Shown: in pieces, positions 10,751-21,722 of the stretch
Numbering within the stretch: position 1 is the stretch's first letter
Layout: every line of letters begins with the position of its first letter
Assembly: GCF_000485595.1 (NCBI RefSeq)
Contig: NW_014577109.1
Span: 549,380 to 610,214, forward strand
DNA length: 60,835 bases
Direction of reading: 5' to 3'
From: Priapulus caudatus
Lineage: Eukaryota; Priapulida; Priapulimorpha; Priapulimorphida; Priapulidae
Program-made: the position numbers and the translations under genes
The notes under the pieces: generated by a model
The model's input: the letters and a program-made list of their open reading frames with translations, nothing else
What the model was told of the DNA's origin: nothing
Databases searched by the model: none

Positions 10751-13312
10751 TGGTATTGGCATGTTGATACTCTGACGGTAATGTTGATACTGCGATGTCT
10801 AGTGCGGTTATAATTTGAATCGTCGAGCGGCAGCTTTTTATAGGCTACGACACGTGATCGTCGGCGATACGCCGCCGCGCGCTATGCATAAGTTAGACTA
10901 TCGTTGGGCATAAGTTGTGAACGCCGGCAACACGCTAAGCATTCATTGGTATAAGTTATCTATAAGTTATCGAAACGTTCTATATACGTTACTAATACGT
11001 TAAGTATACGTCAAACTCGTTATGAATACGCTATGTATATGCCAAAAATAGAAAAAACATCGATAGTTCAGCGTATGCCAGCGTTTTAGAGAAATTTTGA
11101 TACGTAGGCATACGCTGGCTAAATCGTCAAGGTGGGACATTCCTCACACCTTTGGTGCTCGCATTGGGGGTTCGTGTTGGATATAGGAACCTGTGGTTAG
11201 TGGGGGTCCATAAATTGAGAGGACTAAAGGGTAAAGTGTAACGATTTCAACACATGCCTTACTAAACTTCAATAAATTCTACAAATAATACTTTAATAGT
11301 AATACGTGGTTCCATTAATTATAGTCTAAGCTTAAAACAAATAACATTCTTAGTTTTTGTATTTGCGTTTATATAAAATAGATAACGTTTGCAAAAATAG
11401 AACTTGTTTTGGTGAGCTTGAACTATACCTTCATACTCGGAGCTCGGAGTTTGCTGAACAAGTGCGAATTGTCAACACTAGTACTAGTAGGCTATTCACT
11501 AACAGTAACACTAACAGCAACAGTCCAACGCCAGCCAGTACACTACACACGTACGCCACCGTGCTATAACTAAACTAGCTATAGGATATGGTATTAACGG
11601 CTATTGACTTAAACGAAAGCATAGCTGAAGATATTTAAGGCATAAACTAAAATATAGCTTTCCTTACCTTAAACTGTGGCCACAAAACATGGAAAAGAAG
11701 ACTTCGAAGGAAACACCAGACAACGTTGATCGCATTTCTTACTCACGCCTACGCGGCAGTAATGTTGCATTGGAGAGATACATGTTAGGTCGGAGTTTTG
11801 CGTAACGCCCACTTGGTGGCGATACCATGCAATACTTGTTCCAAACTGCATGCAGTGCCCACAGTGGCAGTGCCCCTTCGCTCACTCAGGATACTCACAT
11901 ATACCACATATATCTATCGAGTCATAATCTAGATATAATATATATATAGTAGTAATAGCTGATATATATATATTATATATATATTCACACATATTATATC
12001 TATATATCAAATATACACCTCGTATCAGTGACGATATCGTGTATAAACAAATATATTGTTTTATTATGTTGGATTCTGATGCTACAGTATGACGCATACG
12101 TCAGGATCATAGATTGGAGCCAAATGAGCAGAGAGCGCCACTCTGTCCGTGGAGTATTGATACTTGGGTCCAGCCGAGAGCAGCCATGCAGTACACGAGT
12201 TGCATAGGAATCACGACAGTAGATAGAATCCAGCCCTGAATAATGTTCTCAGGAATGGCGAAAGTTCTGAGGCGTGTCTATATTACGACAACCGAGGAGC
12301 AATCTGCGAGCACAACAAACAACGTGTGCTTATTACATATACATTAGATATAGATCATATGATATTATTAACTACGCGTAGATATCTTTATATGCCATTC
12401 ATAGTAGATAACTTTGCATAGAGATCAGGAAACCTCGACATTTATTTAATAGATCCTTATAATCATCTACTGTTCTACCTCCTGATCACATGCTTATAGT
12501 ATCTCATACAAGCTATATATCTTATTGAGATTTATTAATCGGTCAATTAATAAATGATATAAATAATTATATAATAATTAATATATATATATATAATAGC
12601 TATGAATATATCATATATATCGATATAAGCTATAATATGATATAACTACTATATATATAGCTGATACCTAGGCCCCTAACATACATATTTCAGGTGGTTA
12701 TTAAAAGACAAATTGTAATTTTTGTCAATTTTGTCCTTGATATTAACTCCGTGCGATATATAATGAGTATAATAGGTTACGGGGCATCATGTCAGTAATA
12801 GCTGTAGGCTAATACAGAGATGCGACCGTACATATGTTTATACAATGGAAATAATGGGGCTTGCGTGGTCACGGAAAAACGTCGGTACACTTAAGTATTT
12901 AAATCATGCAGGTAAATCCACATAATCAGGATTAATATCAGAATATACAGAAGAGGTTACAGTATGATGGATGCACTGTATACACTAATTAAGTTAACCA
13001 CGCTTCGTGAAAACCGGCCCGCAGGTAACTTATTTGGCGCGTTTGGGCTCGAGTTCGAATGATGCACTCGGGGGGCAAGTATTGGCGTATTTAACGGTGT
13101 ATTGCGTACTGGTGATCCTGGGTTCATCATGTCAGAATATTACAGTATTATTATTAGTAGCAAGTACTAATATCTTTACCGATATGTTAAATAGTTTGCC
13201 TATATATATATATTATGTTATTATACTGAGAGTAGTAGAGATATTTCAGCAATGCATAGTTAGTGCAGTAGTCATTGATATGGCTATGACATTAGTTCAT
13301 GCAAGGCAGGTT

Positions 13313-13745
13313 CATTATATTCAAGTCCTGGGTGGAGCTCGAATCAATTACGTGGACAAGAGCACACTGTACAGAAAACGGGTGGCTTTTAGAAAAACGG
13401 TTTTATGACACGGGAGACCTGTAATACTGCAGATCGTGGTTTCTGACATGAATTCCAGTGGTGGTCGGTTACGTATGGGTTGCTGAAGTAAAGATACTAA
13501 ACGCTTTTACAAAGGGGGGAATCAGCTATTCCCCTGACATATGAAAGCACAAGGAAAGTAGCCATGTGGCAAATACACTGTAGAACAGAGTAATAGGGTT
13601 GAGGATTCAGGCGAAATATACAAATATTACACACGGTACCTACGTTACAATAAGATTTTCTATGTGCAAAGAATATCGTTGCCAACCTATTGAACAAACT
13701 TTCACGCACCGTATTGTGTGGTTGTGCACTTATGCGAGTCAAGTA
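13313..13745 (+). pseudogene. Second, more damaged ISL2EU-like transposase fragment
   Basis: This is the counterpart of 9099-9490. TATTCAAGTCCTGG, GCAGATCGTGG and GAAGTAAAGATAC are still recognisable, but insertions every few tens of bases break every frame. Confidence 0.7.
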
Positions 13746-13964
13746 GTTCATGACCTAAACCTAGAAGGTTAGCTGACTTGCCCCCTGACTACCATTGAGG
13801 CTATCGAGGGCGTCATTACATGGTTTGAAAGTGTTAGTTGGCTGTCTATAATTTTTGATGCAGATTTCTCCTTTAGAATTATACACTTCCAGATGTTGTA
13901 GCATGATAAATGTATCGACCAGCTGTTCAGTACATGTGTTGATTCTTAGGAATTACATAAGACT

Positions 13965-14582
13965 CCTACCTGCCTCTCTTTCGTTCTCTTCTCTCTTCTC
14001 TCCTCCTCGACCTTCCCATTTTCTCTGGCCCCCCCCGTAGTCTGTCTCTCGCTTCCCTGGATCACTCCCCTTACTTGCTCTTCTGTCTCATCCTCCTCTC
14101 TCTCTCTCTCGTGCGCCTGTATCTTGTCGTTCCCTCCTCTCTGTCTCGGTGTGTGGTGGTCTCTTCTCTGCTCTCTCATCCCGCTCCTACCCTCCCCGCC
14201 GTGGTACTCCTATTTCTCCCCTCTTCTCATCTCTCGTCTCTCCTCCCCTCTCTCGCTCTCTGTCTCTGCAGCCTCCTCCCTTCTCTCTCTCGTCTCTTCC
14301 TCGCCTCCTCTCTGTCTCTGCCCTGTCCTCCCATACTTTGTCCTCTCCGCCTCCCTCTCTCCCCTCTCTTTGCTGCCTGCCTCATCTTCTCTCTCTCCGT
14401 CCCTGCCTCTCTCTCTCTGGTCTATCTTCTCTCTACTCTCTCCTTCCTCTACTCCCCCTCTCACCTGCCTCACTCGCTCGTCCTCGTCTCTCTGTTCTTT
14501 TCTCACTCGCCTCCTATTTTTTTCCCCCCCGCCATCTGCGCTCTCTGGTCTTCCCTCCTCCTCCTCCCTCCCTCCTCCAGAC
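13965..14582. repeat. CT-rich low-complexity tract, second copy
   Basis: This pyrimidine-rich stretch corresponds to 9688-10206 but is more interrupted by G and A. Its long open frames are not genes. Confidence 0.9.
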
Positions 14583-14879
14583 TGGGGGCACGCACCTGAT
14601 TTAACGTATCATACCCAGCTAAAGTACCTAAATAAAAAGTCTGACACCACCGTACATATGTCTATGGGCTACTAACAATTAGTAATCACGATGGAAACTA
14701 GTTCCAAGAGACTTTCTTATGTTCTCGAAGACAACTGTTAGAACAAGCTCTGCCGACTGCAACATCACTACGAGGCTATCATCATTTATAATCTAAAACG
14801 ATACAGGCAATTCACAATGTTCATTGACATCACATATTTCCGAGTTACGGGCACGAGATTTGAGTAACTGGAATCTGCG

Positions 14880-15115
14880 ATATGAGAGGCCATTGTTTTT
14901 TTTACAATGATACTGAACAAAAACCATTGCACTTTCCGTACGAAAGTTATCTGTAAAACGTGCGTGGTAGTGAACCAGGCATGAGTTTTACGAGTTCTGG
15001 CATGTGTCACAACCAGATCATCTGTTCACGGACTAGAGACATCCACTGCCAACAGTAACACAGGTGTTATCATCACTGCCTTGCAGCGGTATAACTCGGA
15101 GCAGATCACAAACAG
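14880..15115 (-). pseudogene. Second PHD-finger fragment, frameshifted
   Basis: This is the counterpart of 10487-10700. Words encoding the PHD core can be followed by eye, but single-base insertions shift the frame repeatedly. Confidence 0.6.
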
Positions 15116-15120
15116 CGAGC

Positions 15121-16490
15121 AAGTGATCGGTCAATTTGGTGTGAGTGGGTGCATGTGTGTCTGTGACGACCCATCTGTGTGCGATAGACGCCCGCTAGAG
15201 CTGGGGCGAGAATCTGATGATGTGTGTGGTGTTAGTGCTGTGTGGTGTGGTGTGTGTGATTGTGTGGTGAGCGAAATGTAGAGCTGGGAGTGTGTGATGT
15301 GCGCTAGCGCAGCGCGCGAGCGTGCGGTGCGTTGACGTGCGTGCGTAAGCGTGCGTAGTGAGACAGATGCCTCCCATTTCCGCTTGTTATACTTATCATA
15401 AGTATGCTTCAAAGCATGGCCGGCGGCATCGAAGACGTTGGTAAAAAACGGGATGTGACTGCAAGGAGCGTACCTAGTAGGCCCTATTGCGGCTTGTGAA
15501 CAACTCCATACATGTGGAATGTGCTTTTAAACGAAAGTTGCATTTATTGTGATAATATCAGAGGGAAATGATCGTATTTTGATTATCTAAGGATCTATTT
15601 ATTATTCACTCCTGAATTCCCTGATAATATTATAGGCATAACATACATATGCAGAATAGACTTGAGAAAGAAACGTAAGGCGTCAGACGGCAAATGGAAT
15701 CAAACTATCAAGCTCTCACTCGCATAATTCAGGGGTTGTTGTGAAGGCAGCTATAGCCCGAGCCGTAAAATAGTTGCAAGCATTTTATTTCGTAAGCGCG
15801 AAAACGATTTCGTGATTTTCCCGCCTGACCTGTTTTGGTTGTGTTCGTTACCACCCTCTCTATACATTAATTCATTAAAGTCAACGTGGAATTATGCTAT
15901 GGAATGTTAAATCTTTTGTGTGTTCGGCCTGTTTTAGTATCTTTTATAATTAATTAAATTAATTATTTAATTAATAAGATATGAGATATGGTAATATTTA
16001 CCTAAATAAGAGAGGTGGTCCACAGTTGACAGTGAACTAACAATTATAATAACATTTAATGCAACATTAGCGCTACTCCAGCAGGATCTTCCGTCACGCA
16101 TGCTATATACGCTCAGCATGAATATAGTGGTTCGATAATCTGACTAGAGACTTTTTCTATTTGCAAATAATATAGCATGACCGGCGAATAAGGCATAGAA
16201 CCTGTTGTGCATGTCGTGGAAACAAATAGAATCGTCCACCACCTTGTTTCCTGGAGTCTTTAAATTACTCCATGTAGAGAATTATTAATTTACTTTTAGC
16301 CAAGATTAGGATATACGCGAGTGCGTGTAAACTGTAAAAGCTAATAATTAGGTAATTTGACCGTTACTTGCCATTCAACAGCTTCTGTATAATTTTGCGG
16401 TAATTAATAATAAACGCATGCAGTAGAAAGAATCATACATATATATAACACACATATAAGCGAGAGATATCGGTTCACGTATATACAACT
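15121..16490. other. Intergenic DNA, GT-rich then AT-rich
   Basis: From 15125 to 15300 the plus strand is rich in GTGTGTGG words. An AT-only inverted stretch (TTAATTAAATTAATTATTTA) lies near 15952. I see no gene or RNA here. Confidence 0.5.
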
Positions 16491-16491
16491 G

Positions 16492-16501
16492 TTTATTTAT
16501 T
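16492..16501 (-). terminator. Candidate poly(A) signal of the minus-strand Hsp20 gene
   Basis: Overlapping AATAAA motifs on the minus strand lie about 200 bp beyond the stop codon at 16703. Confidence 0.5.
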
Positions 16502-16702
16502 TATGTGCCATATAGGGCCTACGTCTATATACGGCACATAAACTCCATTGAAACTGCGTATAATAATTTAGGTAAACACAACATAAGTACATTTACTATT
16601 CAATATTCGTCTGATATTAACGATAATATTAATTACGTCTATAATAAAAATATTAAACATTTATAGAAACTCGCGCTCGCTCCGTGTTACTGTATATGAC
16701 AT

Positions 16703-17530
16703 TCAATCAACGAGATCGCCCATTTGCTCTATTACGGGCACGCAAGCCTCTATCTGCACGGGAATGGTACGCTGCTCCCTGATCACCAGCACACCATGCT
16801 CCATGCTCGTGCTCAGACTCGTAGCTTGCACTCCCTCCGGGATGGGATACTCACGCTCCAGCTCCAGGTGTTGGCCCTCCTCGTCCAGGATACCGTGTAT
16901 CTTCAGCATGCCTTCAGCGGTCACCTTTACCGTCACGTTCTCCGACCGCATGCCGAACGTGAAGAGTCGAATGCAAAACGGGCGAGTCGATCGAAGACCT
17001 TCGCCTATCTTGCCCCTACGCCTCTTTTTCCTACTGTCACTGTCACTACTACTGCTGCTGCTGCTGCTGCTGCTACTGCTACTACTGCTGCTACTACTTC
17101 TCCTTTTCCTCCCGTGTTTCTTTCGGCGCTCTTTATTCTTTCTCTTTTCTCTCTTCTCCTCCTCTTCGTCGTCCTTCTCCCGGTTTTCCTCCCCTCTCTC
17201 TGGCCGCTGCGGCACCTCCTTGATGAAGTCCCACCTCATGGAGCCGCGACTGTGTCCGAACGGTAGCGGGATGGAGCGAGCATCACTACTGCCGCACTTG
17301 CGCTCGCCACCACCTCGATGAGCTAGGTGACCGCACACGGCTCCGTGACGGCGCCTCTCGTGTTTGTGGCGATGACCGCACCGCGGGCCGGGTCCCCACG
17401 GCGCTCCGGCGTGAATGCGGTGATGCACGCGCAGGTGAAAAGGAGGGTGACAGTTACCCGGTAACATGGCGGAAGAAGGCACGCGTTCGTCAGCGGCTGG
17501 TGACCGATTCGATTGTCGTCCGTGTCTCAT
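16703..17530 (-). CDS. Small heat-shock protein (Hsp20) with poly-Ser/basic insert
   Basis: This is an intronless 275-residue protein. The C-terminal ~80 residues (about 184-262) form an alpha-crystallin domain: FTFGMRSENVTVKV, MLKIHG, LEREYPIPEGV and HGVLVIREQ. Such proteins are ATP-independent chaperones that hold unfolding clients. The N-terminal part is unusual: a His/Arg-rich region (30-80), the motif SRGSMRWDFIKE (94-105), a charged Glu/Lys/Arg segment (108-144), 18 consecutive Ser (145-162), then DSDSRKKRRRGK, a possible nuclear-localisation signal. No C-terminal IxI/V motif is obvious. I took the ATG at 17530; an ATG at 17467 is a second possible start. The gene is head to head with the Hsp20 gene at 18938, with a TATA box at 17814-17823 and a heat-shock element at 17918-17932. 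Family membership is sure; nuclear location is inference. Confidence 0.85.
   Translation of the reverse strand: MRHGRQSNRSPAADERVPSSAMLPGNCHPPFHLRVHHRIHAGAPWGPGPRCGHRHKHERRRHGAVCGHLAHRGGGERKCGSSDARSIPLPFGHSRGSMRWDFIKEVPQRPERGEENREKDDEEEEKREKRKNKERRKKHGRKRRSSSSSSSSSSSSSSSSSSDSDSRKKRRRGKIGEGLRSTRPFCIRLFTFGMRSENVTVKVTAEGMLKIHGILDEEGQHLELEREYPIPEGVQATSLSTSMEHGVLVIREQRTIPVQIEACVPVIEQMGDLVD
17044..17098. repeat. CTG/CTA trinucleotide repeat coding for poly-Ser
   Basis: Repeats of CTG, CTA and ACT on the plus strand give AGC/AGT serine codons on the minus strand in the Hsp20 gene. This is a plausible length-variable site. Confidence 0.8.
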
Positions 17531-17813
17531 TTACACGCTCGTCGCAATGTCACTCCTACTGTCCTCCTGTCCCCGTGGCGTCAACCGTGGTGATCGACTC
17601 GTGTACGTGCGTCGTATGGATGTGATATGCACCTCGGAAATATTGTACTATAATTTAGATTCACTCGATATGCGTGCGATACACTCCCTACAGTAAACGA
17701 GTTTTCGTACGTGCAGCTCGTATTGCCTTTACCGCTATTACCTGTTTGCCTACCGAATGCGTATAGCTATCGTCATGAAACACGCACTAGTGCGTCCAGC
17801 CGCAAAGCAGCTG

Positions 17814-17823
17814 CTTTATATAC
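17814..17823 (-). promoter_or_regulatory. TATA box for the minus-strand Hsp20 gene
   Basis: The minus strand reads GTATATAAAG, ~285 bp upstream of the ATG at 17530, implying a 5' leader of about 250 nt. Confidence 0.6.
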
Positions 17824-17856
17824 TTACAGGGTTGAAAACGACGCAGCAACGTTCTG

Positions 17857-17886
17857 CCGACGTACAGCCGACGTACAGCCGACGTT
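17857..17886. repeat. 11-bp tandem repeat next to the TATA box
   Basis: CCGACGTACAG occurs twice in a row, followed by CCGACGTT. AACGTT/GACGT words recur through this intergenic region; their function is unknown. Confidence 0.7.
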
Positions 17887-17917
17887 GTTCTAAGCCATGA
17901 GCGACCGACTGTAAACG

Positions 17918-17932
17918 TTTCTCCAACGTTCG
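17918..17932. promoter_or_regulatory. Heat-shock element
   Basis: TTTCTCCAACGTTCG matches TTCnnGAAnnTTC with correct 2-bp spacing and one mismatch (CAA for GAA). HSF trimers bind such three-unit arrays. It sits about 95 bp upstream of the minus-strand TATA box and could serve either divergent gene. Confidence 0.65.
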
Positions 17933-18240
17933 ACCTAGTTCGTCATAATATACATGCGAAATCGTACCTGAAACGTATATAGCACGTGCTCTATAATATT
18001 ATCGATCGCTCACCACGTCCCGTGTTCGTGATTCCAAGGACGGGTTTGCAACAGCGGCTTTTATTACTACGTAGTCAGTTTTTCGAGCGACATGTTGAAA
18101 CGTCAACACAAAACGAACCAACGTGGCAACGTGAACAACGGCAAATTAAATACAACAATGAGAAACTGATCCTGGTTAATACAACGCTACTACTAGCATC
18201 TTTCTTGTGAACGTGTGGCCTTTTACACGGTTCTACTCGT

Positions 18241-18393
18241 CACGGGCGCGCGCGCATACACGCGCGCACACATACACGCGCGTACACATACACGCGCGCA
18301 TAAACGCATACACGCGCGCACGCATACACGCGCGTACACATACATGCGCGCAGAAACGCATACACGCGCGCACGCATACACGCGCGCACGCAT
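18241..18393. repeat. Alternating purine-pyrimidine tract, Z-DNA-prone
   Basis: Imperfect repeats of ATACACGCGCGCAC-type units extend for ~150 bp, almost perfectly alternating purine and pyrimidine apart from a few AAAC interruptions. Long CG/CA alternation favours left-handed DNA. It lies between the two divergent Hsp20 promoters. Confidence 0.85.
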
Positions 18394-18394
18394 G

Positions 18395-18456
18395 ATAATA
18401 CCAAGAGTAGATAATAACACATTGTCATTAATGTTATTATCTACTCTTGATAATAC
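18395..18456. mobile_element. 48-bp palindromic insertion with 7-bp target duplication
   Basis: The arms CAAGAGTAGATAATAACA (18402-18419) and its exact inverse (18432-18449) surround a 12-nt loop. The direct repeat ATAATAC flanks it on both sides (18395-18401 and 18450-18456). A second copy with the same arms and a different 7-bp duplication is at 44945-44998, so this is a mobile unit rather than a chance hairpin. Confidence 0.85.
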
Positions 18457-18710
18457 ATCTGTTTATTTACACGGTGTTCACATACGGATCATACGCGTTA
18501 TCGCTACGTAGGAAAAACGTCTGTTGGACGATGCACGGTGACTCATCGTCTATTTATAGAACGCACACGACGCAAGTGAATGCTGACGCTGACAGCGTAA
18601 ATGTAGCGTAGCTGATCTATGACGAATCGCATAGAGTTGCGTCAGCTGCTAAGAAAACGTTGACAAGACACGGTCACCGAAAACGTTGCTTCGACGTTCA
18701 GAAGCGCAGG

Positions 18711-18717
18711 TATATAA
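18711..18717 (+). promoter_or_regulatory. TATA box for the plus-strand Hsp20 gene
   Basis: TATATAA lies 221 bp upstream of the ATG at 18938. A gapped set of TTC/GAA units just upstream (18679-18703) does not follow heat-shock-element spacing well. Confidence 0.7.
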
Positions 18718-18937
18718 GCTATACGGCGTGCTGCTCTAATTCATTCAGCAATCTGATAGATTTCTCTACGTGCGCGTGAAGACGTGAGCTGTGCGCATCT
18801 TATACGTTACAAAGAAGAACAGATATCCAAGGAAAATAACAAGCAGAAAAGAGCAAGACGGCGAACACGCTCCTAGGCGATTCAGCAACGAAAACAAGAC
18901 ACTATCGCACTTTTCCGTCGGAGAACTACAGGTAAGA

Positions 18938-19669
18938 ATGTTTGGCATGAACGTAGGGAGTGGCGAGGGCAGCTGCTGTGGCGCATGCACGACGCTACCG
19001 CCACCGCCACCACCACCCAAGCAGCGCTCCACATCCAGTGCCCGTGGTAAGCTCTGGGGACATCCACATCCTCCGCATCCTGGTCCATGGAATGCGATGC
19101 ATCTTTTCCCACCTGCCTCCGGCGAGCACTGGGGACACCCGCACGCCGGTGAATGGAACGCCATGCCTCCTTTCCCACCTGCCTTCGGCGAACACTGGAG
19201 ACATACGCACCCCGGTCAATCGGCGTACATGCAGGGAGGATATTCGGAAACAGACCACGGGAGAAGGAATGGACCGATGGCACCGCCGCCGTATGGCGCA
19301 TGTCCACGCGGCTCGAAACAACATGTGCGCCGCTATGTATTCGACGGTAGCCGTGGGACAATGAGCTGGGACTTCACCAAGGACGAGCCGCCGAACGAGA
19401 ATGACGAGGAAACAAAGTCATGCACGCGTCCGTTCTCCATTCAAGTCTTCACGTTCGGCATGCGGCCGGAGAACGTGACGGTAAAGGTAACCGCTGGAGG
19501 CATGCTGAAGATACACGGTATCCTGGACGAGGAGGGCCAACACGTGGAGCTGGAGCGTGAGTATCCCATCCCGGAGGGAGTGAAAGCTACGAGCCTGAGC
19601 ACGAGCATGGAGCATGGTGTGCTGGTGATCAGGGAAGAGCGTACCATTCCCGTGCAGATAGAGGATTGA
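18938..19669 (+). CDS. Small heat-shock protein (Hsp20) with His/Pro/Trp repeats
   Basis: This is an intronless 243-residue protein; the open frame extends upstream to 18791, but 18938 is the first in-frame ATG. The alpha-crystallin domain (about 165-240) is nearly identical to that of the divergent neighbour: FTFGMRPENVTVKVT, MLKIHGILDEEG, EREYPIPEGV, HGVLVIREE. The N-terminal part differs: a CC-x-x-C cluster (13-17), a run of seven Pro, and three repeats of about 25 residues built on HWGHPHxGxWNAM...FPPAxGE (38-93). It shares only SRGTMSWDFTKDE (138-150) with the neighbour. The Pro/Gly/His/Trp repeats suggest a disordered oligomerisation arm, possibly metal-binding (inference). A CAGGTAAGA at 18930 looks like a splice donor just before the ATG, but no intron is needed. 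Heat induction is likely from context. Confidence 0.9.
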   Translation: MFGMNVGSGEGSCCGACTTLPPPPPPPKQRSTSSARGKLWGHPHPPHPGPWNAMHLFPPASGEHWGHPHAGEWNAMPPFPPAFGEHWRHTHPGQSAYMQGGYSETDHGRRNGPMAPPPYGACPRGSKQHVRRYVFDGSRGTMSWDFTKDEPPNENDEETKSCTRPFSIQVFTFGMRPENVTVKVTAGGMLKIHGILDEEGQHVELEREYPIPEGVKATSLSTSMEHGVLVIREERTIPVQIED

Positions 19670-19928
19670 AAGAATTTATGGAGTCCGCCGACCAGCTCGC
19701 TAATTTCCTTGCTGAATTCCCGACCGGCCTATTGCGGTGATCATTAGATATTTGCGCAAGAAAAACATTGAAATAGTAATACTACCATTTTTATTGTTGT
19801 CTATATTTCATTGATCATAATAACGTTAGTCGCAATGTACGTTCTATTAGAAATAGCTACACATTTGTTTCAAAGTTAATTTTTTTTTAACAATTATTCG
19901 TGGATGAGAGATATTTGGTGAGGTTTAG

Positions 19929-19934
19929 AATAAA
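19929..19934 (+). terminator. Poly(A) signal of the plus-strand Hsp20 gene
   Basis: AATAAA lies 260 bp after the stop codon, giving a plausible short 3' UTR. Confidence 0.65.
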
Positions 19935-21716
19935 GAAAACCATTACTGGAAATGTGCATTATATTGTTTGTGTTTTCAATCTAATCACCCCGAAACCTTT
20001 GATTTCGTAATTTGCACATATTACACTCATCAATAACATAACAAGACGACATTTTAAGAAGCTTTATATCATCAATTTATATTTCAGAAAATACATATTG
20101 ACAAAATTACATCCACAGACCATTATTATTGATATAGCAGTTAGTTGTTGACATCTGCTAAGAGTGGATTTACACTGGCACGTACAGACACAAACAATTT
20201 AATACAGAGATAATCTCTATAGGCATGCTGGCAACCCTACAGCACACAGGTAAACGCAAAATATGCCCCTACTAACTGTCACACAATTAATTAAATCGTT
20301 AGCCAACATGTGTGATAACCTGTACGGCATTTACGTGAAGTCTATAGCCGCGGTACGCTAATGAGTCTTAAATGTGGACAGATTACCTGCCAAGCAATGA
20401 GCTAAGAAGAAACTGGGAACGTTATACGGGTTACAGGGCACTCCGTCTGCAACAAAGAGATCGGCTTGTTGCGTTTACGATTACCTTACAATGCGCATCA
20501 GTAACGGACACAACCGAAGAAACTAGACCAATCATATAGAGTATGTGGGAAGTGTATATTTAAAAGTGCTCCAATGGCTAGATGTGAATAAAGCACTACC
20601 TAAACATCAACACCACTGCTACTAATATTGTAGCAACACTGTTGGTTTAAGGCCGCGCAAACACTCGCGCATGCATTTGTACAGACTGGCTGGTACACAG
20701 AGTAGCTGAAGGCGATGATGTAGAATAAGAGCATGCTTGTTCACACGACACAACTAAGTAGTAGTATGCATTATACAGTTTTTGATCGGCTGGCTCTCAT
20801 GACCATGGGTTATGGAGAGAAGCAGTTTCACGTGCAGGACTAAGATCACGGATAGGCTTCCATATAATTGCACGTGTAGTTTGACGCGACTCGGCAGACT
20901 CCCCACGAGTGTTCGTGATTAGGGGGTCAACGTATTTCTTACTAGTTAGGCCAGGTCAGAATGATGAACGACTCTTCAGACGAACGCCTCTCAGCAGTTG
21001 TTGATGCGACAGGACCGCGTTTGCATCGCGGCGTTTATCCGCACTTATCATCGACGAATTTATCCGAAACAACACCATAACATTAAACAACCGCGTTGTT
21101 CCACCCTCCTACCCCTGCTCATGACTAGTAGGCAATCGTGATGCTGACGTACGCACCGCTGTGAGCAAGACGAGAGCGACATGCTCACACCATCTACCTC
21201 TCATCACTTCACTCACCGATGCCCATACCGAGTTGTATCAGATTTCATAACGGCGAGAGATTAAATACACAGATAAATAATGTTGTCCGTCCGATCAACT
21301 GTGCCGTGTTCGGCGGTTGTTGCATTTACAAGGTCGTGTGGGACACGCAATATAACATTACCACGAGCGATATACTGTGCGCACATTTGCAGCATTAAGT
21401 TAGCATACAATGTATCTACTATACAAATATACACTCTAACAAGGAAGTGTGTTGTGCGCTTCCCCGATATTCGCGGTAAACGATATTGTTTAGGTGTTTG
21501 CTCAATTGTTGTTACTCTACGCGCTCCAATAAAGTTCTAATAAATTACACGATCGAATTACCTGTTTCTGGTGGATAACAAAGCGTGGCAAATACAATGT
21601 AACCTGCCGTGCCGCTACACGCGTGAACCTGCATTAATATTACAAACAAGCATCAATGAAAAATCACGGCTACTGTACAGGCACTTGTAGCTCCCAAGCA
21701 CCTGCACAAAAATGCA
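19935..21716. other. Intergenic DNA without recognised features
   Basis: I find no coding similarity, RNA gene or clear inverted repeat between the Hsp20 gene and the 3' end of the ceramide synthase gene. Confidence 0.4.
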
Positions 21717-21722
21717 TTTATT
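21717..21722 (-). terminator. Candidate poly(A) signal of the ceramide synthase gene
   Basis: This is AATAAA on the minus strand, ~540 bp beyond the stop codon at 22258. Confidence 0.4.

Larger units (their letters stand above)
10746..15120 (+). repeat. Tandem unit 2 (~4.4 kb), indel-rich copy
   Basis: It follows unit 1 in the same order and orientation. To about 11.7 kb it is the cleaner copy. From there to 15.1 kb it carries frequent single-base insertions that destroy the frames intact in unit 1. At 15120 the similarity stops abruptly. Confidence 0.75.

Noticed and set aside
14075-14675. Several overlapping 150-180-residue Leu/Ser/Pro frames
   Set aside because: They are translations of a CT-rich tract, not proteins.
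18679-18703. Second heat-shock element before the plus-strand TATA box
   Set aside because: GAA/TTC units are present but their spacing (11, 7, 4) does not fit the 5-bp register of HSF binding.
18791-18937. Longer N-terminus of the plus-strand Hsp20 protein
   Set aside because: The frame is open but starts at GTG and there is no ATG before 18938. The region is better explained as a 5' leader after the TATA box.
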